Source: Actinomycetes bacterium
GTDB taxonomy: Bacteria; Actinomycetota; Actinomycetes; Actinomycetales; Actinomycetaceae
Assembly: GCA_023387755.1 (NCBI GenBank)
Contig: JAEWHO010000091.1
Location: 1-24,798 of the forward strand
DNA length: 24,798 nt
Direction: 5' to 3'
Under the pieces are notes generated by a model that worked only from the letters and a program-made list of their open reading frames with translations, had not been told where the DNA came from and did not search any database. Both the position numbers and the translations under genes were made by a program. This document shows positions 14,417 to 21,581 of this stretch, one piece after another. Numbering within the stretch: position 1 is the stretch's first letter; the number at the start of each line of letters is the position of its first letter.

Positions 14417-15409
14417 ATGGCAGGTAATTCAGGACGCCGCGGGGCCGTGCGCAAGCCTGGTTCTAAAAAGGGTATGCAAAAAGGGACCGGCGGGCACGGG
14501 CGGAAGAAACTCGCTGGCCGCGGGCCCACTCCGAAAGCTGAGGACCGTACCGGACATCCGGCAGCGGCTCGGAAGCAGGCGCGTGAACGCCGCGAAGCTG
14601 CCCGGCCCAAGAAACGCATCCCCGCCATTTTGCGGATTGACCCGGACCACGAGCTGATCTGCGGCCGTAACCCGGTCTATGAAGCGGTAGCCAGCGGGAT
14701 TCCGCTGCTGCGGGTGTTCTTCGCCCCCGGCGGGCGTGATGATGAGCGCCTGGCCAAGGTGGTGCGCACCGCCACCGCGCTGGATGCGCCCATTGTGGAG
14801 GTCTCTCGCAGCGATCTGGACGCCATGACCGACGGCGCCTCCCACCAGGGCGTGGCGATTGAGGTGCCCGAATATGAGTATGCGGACTTCCATGAGGTGC
14901 TCGCCGCCGCCCGGCAGCGTGCCGCTGACGGTGGGGAGCCGCCGCTGTTTATTGCCCTCGATCACGTTACCGATCCGCATAACCTCGGTGCTGTGCTGCG
15001 CAGTGCGGGTGCGTTTGGCGCCGACGGCGTTATCATCCCGCAGCGGCGAGCGGCTGGGGTCAATGCGGCCGCCTGGAAGGTGTCCGCTGGGGCGGCAGCC
15101 CGCGTCCCCACTATGCGAGTGCCGAACCTGGTCCAGGCCTTGGAGATGGCTAAAGAAGACGGGTGTTTCGTCGTCGGGCTCGACGGCGGAGGTAACGAGA
15201 GCACCGAAACGCTCAGCCTGGCTGATGGCCCGCTGATCGTGGTAACCGGCGCGGAAGGGGCGGGGCTGTCCCGCCTGGTGGCCAGCACCTGTGATGTTAT
15301 TGCCTCCATCCCGATCTCCAGCGCCGTCGAGTCGCTCAATGCCGCGGTTGCGACCGGTATTGCCCTTTATGATGTTCGCCGAATCCGTCGCGCACAGTTA
15401 GGAGCGTAG
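14417..15409 (+). CDS. rlmB: 23S rRNA 2'-O-methyltransferase, TrmH/SpoU (RlmB) family
   Basis: This 330-residue SPOUT-fold methyltransferase probably methylates the ribose of a conserved guanosine in 23S rRNA using S-adenosylmethionine. The three SpoU motifs are present: DPHNLGAVLRSAGAFGADGV, VVTGAEGAGLSRL and SIPISSAVESLNAAVA, which build the knotted cofactor site. An L30e-like substrate-binding domain precedes them (about residues 75-155, starting LICGRNPVYEAV). The first 70 residues are a very basic, Gly/Lys/Arg-rich extension of a kind common in actinobacterial members, probably for RNA binding. The exact target nucleotide is inferred from the family. The stop is followed after two bases by the ATG of an unknown gene whose Shine-Dalgarno lies inside the end of rlmB, indicating coupling. 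Confidence 0.92.
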   Translation: MAGNSGRRGAVRKPGSKKGMQKGTGGHGRKKLAGRGPTPKAEDRTGHPAAARKQARERREAARPKKRIPAILRIDPDHELICGRNPVYEAVASGIPLLRVFFAPGGRDDERLAKVVRTATALDAPIVEVSRSDLDAMTDGASHQGVAIEVPEYEYADFHEVLAAARQRAADGGEPPLFIALDHVTDPHNLGAVLRSAGAFGADGVIIPQRRAAGVNAAAWKVSAGAAARVPTMRVPNLVQALEMAKEDGCFVVGLDGGGNESTETLSLADGPLIVVTGAEGAGLSRLVASTCDVIASIPISSAVESLNAAVATGIALYDVRRIRRAQLGA

Positions 15410-15411
15410 AG

Positions 15412-16581
15412 ATGACGTGGAAAGCTACCGACCTTATCTGCATTGGCAATCCGCACGATATCGCCCAGGCGCTGCGAGACGCAGGTGTGCTCGCCCAGCT
15501 GAAATGGGCACCCGATGAGCGGCAGGTGAGCGCCGTCACCGCCACCGTTGTGCATAACGACGACGACGCCGTTGCGGTGGTTACCGATGGCCGAATCGAG
15601 GCGGGGCCGGTCGGTGTGGACCTGTGTAAGCAACTGGTAGAGAAGCTGCCCATCAGCCTGTGGGCCGACGCCTGGCAATTCCATCACCAAGGCGACTGGA
15701 CAACCGAGCCGCCCGGCGATATGGGGCCGGTTCGTACAGCCGTTATCACTCCGGCTCCGATCTCCGCGATGCCGATGTATGCGGTGGCGATTCGGGAAGA
15801 TCTTGCGGTGCTTGACCTGGGGGACCGGCGGGTCGTGTTCTCTGCCTGCCCAGACGGGCAGCCGCTCGGATTCGGGGCCTTCGGCTGGGATGAGGATTCC
15901 CTGCCCGCCATCTCCATTACTTGCGGAGAAGGGGACCGGACGATGGTGTTGCACCCCGCCGGGGACGACGCCGAATACGCCTCGGCCGCCCACTCATGGG
16001 GACTCACCAAGGAAGTAATCGCCGGTCAGGGCGATGCCCACGCCCCCGGGGTAGCCGCGCTGGTGGAGGAGTTCTTCTCTCCCCGCGCTGATGCCGAAGA
16101 GTTTGCCACCTACGCCGGCGTGAGCCCCGCCCGTGTGGAAGCAGCCATGCGTACTCCGGGTGAGGCCGAGATGGTTCAGATGCTGAAGCTGCTGGGGGTT
16201 CCCACTGTCCTCGCGGATCTTTTGGAAGGCCGTATTGAACCGACCGACGTGCCCGATATGCGGGTATTCAGCCACGAATCACTACGTTCAGCCGTGCGTG
16301 ACTCGATGGGCTTGTACTTGGATGAACAGTATCCGCAGGGCGTTATCCGGCAGATGATCGCCGACTTTGCCGACAGCCCATGGCGGGTGGCAATCGCGGC
16401 CGCAGAAACCGTGGCTGGTGGGGTACTGCTGCACTCCGCGTACCGCTCCGGCGGTAAAGTGCGGGGGCTGTTGGGGGCGTTGTGCGTCGTGGATGCGGCG
16501 TCGAATGCCTTCCTGGTGCCGCGCCTGCGCACCTGGCTCACCATTGAAGAGGGCGAGGAAAAACCACAGCCGCGGGTATAG
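15412..16581 (+). CDS. Uncharacterised 389-residue protein coupled to rlmB
   Basis: I do not recognise this protein. The N-terminal 200 residues look like a soluble alpha/beta domain rich in Asp and Val with no signal peptide. Residues about 228-262 (including VSPARVEAAM and then LKLLGVP) have the spacing of a helix-turn-helix segment like that of XRE-type regulators, which is only a resemblance. Near the C-terminus two hydrophobic, Ala/Gly-rich stretches (about 326-344 and 352-370) could be buried helices or weak membrane segments. AGGAG about eight bases upstream lies inside the end of rlmB and the spacing between stop and start is two bases, so translation is coupled to rlmB. Codon use and the absence of stops over 1.17 kb support a real gene. 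Convergent with the DUF4032 gene. Confidence 0.85.
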   Translation: MTWKATDLICIGNPHDIAQALRDAGVLAQLKWAPDERQVSAVTATVVHNDDDAVAVVTDGRIEAGPVGVDLCKQLVEKLPISLWADAWQFHHQGDWTTEPPGDMGPVRTAVITPAPISAMPMYAVAIREDLAVLDLGDRRVVFSACPDGQPLGFGAFGWDEDSLPAISITCGEGDRTMVLHPAGDDAEYASAAHSWGLTKEVIAGQGDAHAPGVAALVEEFFSPRADAEEFATYAGVSPARVEAAMRTPGEAEMVQMLKLLGVPTVLADLLEGRIEPTDVPDMRVFSHESLRSAVRDSMGLYLDEQYPQGVIRQMIADFADSPWRVAIAAAETVAGGVLLHSAYRSGGKVRGLLGALCVVDAASNAFLVPRLRTWLTIEEGEEKPQPRV

Positions 16582-16639
16582 TGCACTCCCAGATAGTCGC
16601 TGCCTTTATCTTTGTGTGGCCGCAGCTCCGGCGTAACCG

Positions 16640-17893
16640 CTACTCCCAGGTAATCGGGTCGAGGGCTTCGCTGGGTGTGGGGTCCTCGAATACAGTCTCC
16701 TCATCGGCACGTGCCGGCAGGACTGTGGCCGCATAGGAGGCGGCGGCCTCCACGGTGGGAACGTCGCGCTGTTGCTGCTCGGACATATACCAGCGGTGTT
16801 CGAGGACCTCGTGGAAGATCTCGGCCGGTTCCAGTTTGCTCGCCAACTCGGGCGGGATCGCCCGCACCGTCGGCTCGAACACCTCAGCCATCCACTCGTG
16901 CGCCACCATTTCGAGGGGCAGATTCTGCTGGCCGGTTGCTACCCGGTAATACTCCATATCGTTGAGCATGCGCCGACCCTGATTTTCCTGCACATCTAGG
17001 CCGGTTAGACGCATAATTTGGCGGTGATAATGCCCGGCGTCCACCACCTTGGGTTGGATCGATAGCCGGGTGCCGTCCGGACTGGCCGTTAAAGCCAGCT
17101 CGTCGACGTCGTATCCCAGATCGTTGAGCCGGTTTACCCGGGCCGCCACCCGCCAGCGTTCGGAGGCGTCGAAGGATTCTTGAGCGGTGAGTTCATCCCA
17201 CAGGGTTTGGTAGCGGTCAACGAGACGGTTACCGATGGCGATAATATCCTCGGTATCGTCCAACACTCCGCCCGCCTGCAGGTCCATGAGTTCACCGATG
17301 ATATTGGTGCGGGCCAGATCAACATCGTAGCTACGTTGCCCGACCGTTAAGGCTGGATGCATATCGCCGGTTTCCGCATCTACCAGATAGGCGGCAAAAG
17401 CCCCGGCGTCGCGCCGAAAGAGGGCGTTCGAGAGGGAAACGTCCCCCCAGTAGAACCCGAGTGTGTGGAGGCGTACGAGCAGCACTGCGAGCGCGTCGAT
17501 GAGGCGGGCCCCGGTCTCATCGCGCATGGCACGGGAGAACAGTGCCCGGTAGGGCAGGGAGTAGCTCAGGTGTTGGGTGACGAGTGCGGGGGTGAGTTCT
17601 TCTCCGTTGGGGGTGTGGCGCCCGGTAATGACGGCGATCGGGGTGACTGACGGCGCTTCTAAGCGTTGCAGACGCCGCAGCATCTCATACTCGCTGTAGG
17701 CGACGCTTTCACCGATCTCCTTGACTGCAACCACCCGCCCGGACAGCCGCGCAAACCGCACCGTGTGGCGGGAAATGCCGCGGGGAAGTGCGGCGAGAAC
17801 AGAGGTGGGCCAATCCTCCAAAGCCACCTCCCAGGGGAGGTCGAGCAACGCCGGATCTAGGTTCGCGGCGGTGATGCGCAAGGAGGCAGGCAT
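16640..17893 (-). CDS. DUF4032 protein with a kinase-like fold
   Basis: This 417-residue protein matches my recollection of the actinobacterial DUF4032 family with an N-terminal lipopolysaccharide-kinase-like domain. The kinase landmarks are visible. Lys58 lies in GRVVAVKEI and candidate helix-C glutamates follow. The catalytic-loop equivalent is YWGDVSLSN, with Asp151 and Asn156. A metal-binding DFG-like site is Asp172 in LVDAETG. The remainder (about residues 190-380) is the DUF4032 part, ending with an acidic tail (DEETVFEDPTPSE). No membrane segment is seen. All the residues needed for phosphotransfer seem present, so it could be an active kinase, but the substrate is unknown. The ATG at 17893 lacks a convincing Shine-Dalgarno. 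A hairpin terminator just upstream insulates it from msiK. Confidence 0.82.
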   Translation of the reverse strand: MPASLRITAANLDPALLDLPWEVALEDWPTSVLAALPRGISRHTVRFARLSGRVVAVKEIGESVAYSEYEMLRRLQRLEAPSVTPIAVITGRHTPNGEELTPALVTQHLSYSLPYRALFSRAMRDETGARLIDALAVLLVRLHTLGFYWGDVSLSNALFRRDAGAFAAYLVDAETGDMHPALTVGQRSYDVDLARTNIIGELMDLQAGGVLDDTEDIIAIGNRLVDRYQTLWDELTAQESFDASERWRVAARVNRLNDLGYDVDELALTASPDGTRLSIQPKVVDAGHYHRQIMRLTGLDVQENQGRRMLNDMEYYRVATGQQNLPLEMVAHEWMAEVFEPTVRAIPPELASKLEPAEIFHEVLEHRWYMSEQQQRDVPTVEAAASYAATVLPARADEETVFEDPTPSEALDPITWE

Positions 17894-17912
17894 GGCTCTT
17901 ATTCTCTCATAA

Positions 17913-17949
17913 GCGTGCCGCCCGGCTCGTCAGAAGCCGGGCGGCACGC
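17913..17949 (-). terminator. Hairpin terminator after msiK
   Basis: GCGTGCCGCCCGGCT (17913-17927) and its perfect complement (17935-17949) form a 15-bp stem with a 7-base loop. It starts 15 bases past the msiK stop on the minus strand and is followed in that direction by TTATGAGAGAATAAG, an A/T-rich but not U-run stretch. Position and strength support termination of the msiK transcript. Confidence 0.8.
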
Positions 17950-17964
17950 AGGTGTTTGGGAGGC

Positions 17965-19083
17965 TTAGCTGGGTAGGCGTTCGCCGGTGGCAGCCGAGAA
18001 GTTGTGCTGTTCGCCCGGGCGGATCCGCACGTGCAGCAGTTCGCCCTTATCGGGTGCGCTGTGCGGGGGAACGCGGACGATCATCTGATCGGCGTCCTCA
18101 CCGGAGCCGAGCTTATCGCTCAGCTCCTTCGAACCGTGCAGTTCACCGTAGATGAAGGCGTCGGAGCCGAGTTCTTCCACCAGGTTCACCACAATCGGGA
18201 TGGCGCCTTCGGTGCCCGCGGGGACAACCTCGAGCGATTCGGGGCGGAAACCAATGGTGATTTCTTCGCCGTCATTGGCAGCGATGGTCTCGCGGGTAAG
18301 CGGCACGGAGGCTTCCCCGAGGCGGGCGACGCCGTCGTGGATGCGGAACTTGCCAATGTTCATGGCGGGCGAGCCGATGAACCCGGCCACGAACACGTTG
18401 GCGGGGGTGTCATACATTTCGCGCGGGGTACCCACCTGCTGGAGTACACCGTCTTTCAGTACGGCGATACGGTCACCCATGGTGAGAGCTTCGGTCTGGT
18501 CGTGGGTCACGTACACGGTGGTGACGCCCAGGCGGCGCTGCAGGGATGCGATTTGGGTGCGGGTTTGCACACGCAGCTTCGCATCCAGGTTGGACAGCGG
18601 CTCGTCCATGAGGAACACCTGCGGCTGACGCACGATTGCGCGGCCCATGGCTACACGCTGACGCTGACCACCGGACAGCGCCTTCGGCTTACGCTCCAGA
18701 TACTGGGTGAGGTCGAGGATGCGCGCGGCTTCTTCCACCCGGCGCTTGATTTCATCCTTGGGGGTGGAGGCGATCTTCAGAGCGAAGCCCATATTGTCCG
18801 CCACGGTCATGTGTGGGTAGAGGGCGTAGTTCTGGAAGACCATCGCAATATCGCGGTCCTTGGGTTGGACGTCGGTGACGTCCCGGTCACCGATGTAAAT
18901 ACGACCGGAGTTCACATCTTCCAGACCAGCGAGCATACGCAGCGAGGTGGATTTACCACAGCCAGAGGGGCCGACGAGAACCAGGAATTCGCCGTCGGCG
19001 ATCTCCAGGTTGAGGTTATCGACGGCGGGGTGGTCTGCATTGGGGTAAACGCGCGTGGCGTTTTCATAGGTTACTGATGCCAT
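17965..19083 (-). CDS. msiK: MsiK/UgpC/MalK-type ABC sugar transporter ATPase
   Basis: This 372-residue ATPase powers carbohydrate uptake ABC transporters (CUT1 type) at the inner face of the membrane. It has Walker A GPSGCGKST (residues 38-46), a Q-loop in VFQNYALYP, signature LSGGQ (136-140), Walker B FLMDEP with Asp160-Glu161, and an H-loop in YVTHDQTEA. The regulatory OB/TOBE domain occupies about residues 240-372, as in MalK and MsiK. No permease or binding-protein genes are nearby, which fits the shared, multitasking ATPase MsiK of actinobacteria. ATG 19083 follows GAAGGGA at a good distance. The leader contains several inverted repeats. Upstream lie otsA-otsB, so a link between trehalose or sugar uptake and trehalose synthesis is plausible but inferred. 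Confidence 0.93.
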   Translation of the reverse strand: MASVTYENATRVYPNADHPAVDNLNLEIADGEFLVLVGPSGCGKSTSLRMLAGLEDVNSGRIYIGDRDVTDVQPKDRDIAMVFQNYALYPHMTVADNMGFALKIASTPKDEIKRRVEEAARILDLTQYLERKPKALSGGQRQRVAMGRAIVRQPQVFLMDEPLSNLDAKLRVQTRTQIASLQRRLGVTTVYVTHDQTEALTMGDRIAVLKDGVLQQVGTPREMYDTPANVFVAGFIGSPAMNIGKFRIHDGVARLGEASVPLTRETIAANDGEEITIGFRPESLEVVPAGTEGAIPIVVNLVEELGSDAFIYGELHGSKELSDKLGSGEDADQMIVRVPPHSAPDKGELLHVRIRPGEQHNFSAATGERLPS

Positions 19084-19099
19084 GACAGCATTCCCTTCA

Positions 19100-19160
19100 C
19101 CGGCAGGTACGTGCCGGACGATCCGTTGTGAAAGGTGTCAGTTCGTGTCCGCTCTGACAC
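19100..19160 (-). promoter_or_regulatory. Tandem inverted repeats in the msiK leader
   Basis: In the minus-strand direction GTGTCAG (19160-19154) pairs with CTGACAC (19141-19135). Its first five bases can instead pair with an internal GACAC (19149-19145), so the two hairpins exclude each other. Nearer the gene CCGGCA (19117-19112) pairs with TGCCGG (19105-19100), ending two bases before the Shine-Dalgarno GAAGGGA. The GACAC pair is also a direct repeat of 10-base period, suited to an operator on one face of the helix. No named operator is recognised. Confidence 0.45.
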
Positions 19161-19257
19161 AGCCAAGTTAGGCGCTCGGCTTCCCTCAGTTTCTCATAAC
19201 CGTGCGCAAAAGTCGCGCCGCTGGCGATGGTCAATTCCATCGAGAATGGGGTGTCGA

Positions 19258-20094
19258 TCACCTTTTGTCACGGGCGGGAGAGCAAGCCGCCAGATAGGCC
19301 AATGCTCGCACCAGTTCGGCCGGCCCACTCACCCGCTGATCTGCGTGAGTTTGCCCGGCTCCCACCTTGATGCTGAGGCTGGGGATCGGCAGTTCCTGCA
19401 GGGCAGTGAAGGCGTACTCGTCCGTAACATCATCGCCGGCGTACAGGCAGCTACCGGCCTGATAATCCTCCACCAGGCGGGTGAGTGCCTGCCCCTTGGT
19501 TGTCTTCACTACGGACATCTCCACCACCGCTTTACCCTCCAGAACGTGCACCCCCGGGTGGGCGGCGGGGCCGTTCAGGGTAGCGGCGGTAGCGGCCGCA
19601 GCGATGGCCGGGCTGGCCTGGCGGGTGTGGACCACCACGGCAGCCGGCTTATATTCCACGTGCACGCCTTCGTGGCGGGCCGCAATCGCGCGGGCATCAT
19701 CTGCCAGGTCGGCCAAGAGGTGTTCTTCTGCGGGTGTGAGCGTGAGCGGGGCGGAGGCAAAGTGGCGGGCGCCGTCGTCGGAATACTCAATGGTGCCCCA
19801 TTGGCTGCCGTGCGAACCGACCGCTCGGGTGCCGGCGGGTACCTCGGCGCAGTGGGCGAGCGAATCCCCGGCCCGCCCGGAGACAAGAACCACGTAGAGA
19901 TCGGGTGCCGCAGCCAGGGTGCGCAGTACCGCGGGGGCTTCGGGGAGGAGCCGGGCCGCCTCGGGTTCAGGTACGAGCGGGGCTAGGGATCCGTCAAAAT
20001 CGAGGGCGACGACGGCGGGCCCGCGCTGGCGCAACTCGGCCAAGGCGGTGGCTAACTCGGGGGCTAGGGCAGGCGGTGGGGTGGTGGCGTTCAT
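19258..20094 (-). CDS. otsB: Trehalose-6-phosphate phosphatase
   Basis: This HAD-superfamily enzyme releases trehalose from trehalose 6-phosphate. Motif I is VVALDFDGSLAPL with nucleophile Asp32 and Asp34. VLVSGR provides the second motif region, and YAGDDVTDEYAF provides the metal-binding acidic cluster of motif IV. At 278 residues it is the usual size of a stand-alone OtsB. I chose ATG 20094: it overlaps the otsA stop codon (ATGA), showing coupling, whereas an in-frame ATG at 20127 lies inside otsA without reason. The gene is the second of an otsA-otsB pair. Trehalose serves as a compatible solute, stress protectant and, in some actinobacteria, an envelope precursor. Confidence 0.95.
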   Translation of the reverse strand: MNATTPPPALAPELATALAELRQRGPAVVALDFDGSLAPLVPEPEAARLLPEAPAVLRTLAAAPDLYVVLVSGRAGDSLAHCAEVPAGTRAVGSHGSQWGTIEYSDDGARHFASAPLTLTPAEEHLLADLADDARAIAARHEGVHVEYKPAAVVVHTRQASPAIAAAATAATLNGPAAHPGVHVLEGKAVVEMSVVKTTKGQALTRLVEDYQAGSCLYAGDDVTDEYAFTALQELPIPSLSIKVGAGQTHADQRVSGPAELVRALAYLAACSPARDKR

Positions 20095-21494
20095 GCGTTT
20101 AAGTCGCTCAGGAAGCGGTCGGCCCACTTGGTGACTGAGTAGTTGCGCACGCGGCGACGCAGGGCGCGCATACGGCGGCGCTTTTCCGAGGTACTCATAT
20201 CGATCGCCTGCATGACCACGCGTTTGGCACCCTCAATATCGTGTGGATTCATCACCAGGGCCTGGGGGAGGTCATCGGCGGCGCCGGTGAACTCAGAGAG
20301 TACCAGGACGCCGTCTAAATCGGTTTGGGCAGCTACGAATTCCTTTGCCACCAGGTTCATGCCGTCGCGCAAACTGGTTACCAACATGACGTCCGCGGCG
20401 CGGTAGAGCGCTGCCATTTCCTCCACCGGGAAGGACTGGTGCAGATAGTGGATGGGGGAGCGGCCCAGGGCGGAATAGTCGCCGTTAATCCGGCCCACCG
20501 TCACCTCTACCTCATTGCGTAACTGGCGGTATTGTTCCACGCGCTCCCGCGAGGGTGAGGCCACTTGGATCAGGCACACCTGGGGGGAACTGATGAGACC
20601 GTCCCGGAGGAGTTCGCCGACGATCTTGAGGCGGTGGCGGATGCCTTTGGTGTAGTCCAGCCGGTCCACGCCCAGCAGCAGCACCTCGGGGTTGCCGAGT
20701 TCTTCCCGGATCTCGCGGGCCCGGGCGGCGACGTCGTCACGCGCGGCCAGGTCCATGAATGTGGTGGCGTCAATCGAGATCGGGTAGACGCCGGTGCGCA
20801 CCTTTCGGCTGGTGCGTTTGGCGGTGGGATGGATGCTGACGGTGGACCCGCGCACAGTGTGGCCGGTGAGGCGGCGAACGGAACGGAGGAAGTTCTCCAT
20901 ATCCCACGAGCGTTGGAATCCCAACAGATCAGCCCCGAGTAGGCCGGCAAGAACCTGTTCGCGCCACGGCATCTGCGCAAAGATCTCTACCGGCGGGAAG
21001 GGGATGTGGTTGAACCAGCCGATGGTGAGGTCCGGCCGCATCTTGCGTAGGAGCGCCGGGACCAGTTGGAGCTGGTAGTCGTGTACCCACACGGTGGCCC
21101 CTTTGGCGGCGGCTTTGCTGGCGGCTTCCGCGAAGCGGCGGTTGACGGCGTCGTAGGCGTTCCACCACACCCGGTGGAACTCGGGCGCGACGATGACGTC
21201 GTGGTAGAGGGGCCACAGGGTGCCGTTGGAGAAGCCCTCGTAATAGTCACTCACTTCTTGTGCGGTGAGCGTTACCGGGATGAGGGACATGCCGTCAGCT
21301 TCGAAGGGGTCGACCTCCTGGTCGGCGGAACCGCTCCAGCCCACCCACGCGCCGTCATGCTGCTGCATAACCGGGGCCATGGCCGTGACGAGCCCGCCGG
21401 GGGAGCGTTCCCAGGTGATCTCACCGTCGGCCGATAGTTGAATATCGACGGGTAGACGATTGGCTACGACAACAAAATCTGCCGTGCGAGTCAT
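20091..21494 (-). CDS. otsA: Alpha,alpha-trehalose-phosphate synthase (UDP/GDP-forming)
   Basis: This 467-residue GT20 glycosyltransferase joins glucose from a nucleotide sugar to glucose 6-phosphate. Visible landmarks are VVANRLPVD at the N-terminus, GAWVGWSG, WVHDYQLQLVPALLRK, IGWFNHIPFPP, LGVDRLDYTKGI and the donor-site LRDGMNLVAKEFVAAQ. These cover both Rossmann domains. Length is normal for the bacterial enzyme without a fused phosphatase. The ATG at 21494 is preceded by AGGAGG with six bases of spacing, a near-ideal ribosome binding site. The gene is divergent from a Ser/Thr kinase gene across an 87-base region and overlaps otsB by four bases at its 3' end. Confidence 0.96.
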   Translation of the reverse strand: MTRTADFVVVANRLPVDIQLSADGEITWERSPGGLVTAMAPVMQQHDGAWVGWSGSADQEVDPFEADGMSLIPVTLTAQEVSDYYEGFSNGTLWPLYHDVIVAPEFHRVWWNAYDAVNRRFAEAASKAAAKGATVWVHDYQLQLVPALLRKMRPDLTIGWFNHIPFPPVEIFAQMPWREQVLAGLLGADLLGFQRSWDMENFLRSVRRLTGHTVRGSTVSIHPTAKRTSRKVRTGVYPISIDATTFMDLAARDDVAARAREIREELGNPEVLLLGVDRLDYTKGIRHRLKIVGELLRDGLISSPQVCLIQVASPSRERVEQYRQLRNEVEVTVGRINGDYSALGRSPIHYLHQSFPVEEMAALYRAADVMLVTSLRDGMNLVAKEFVAAQTDLDGVLVLSEFTGAADDLPQALVMNPHDIEGAKRVVMQAIDMSTSEKRRRMRALRRRVRNYSVTKWADRFLSDLNA

Positions 21495-21581
21495 GAATAT
21501 CCTCCTGTAGCTTCCACCTCTAACCTACCCGCGTAGGAGCAGCGGCGCTGAATGGCTCGGTAGGATATCGAACAGATAACA

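Noticed and set aside
18004..19077. Long open frame (357 codons) antisense to msiK
   Set aside because: The msiK frame has clear ABC ATPase motifs. The antisense frame has no recognisable domain and reflects high GC with third-position bias.
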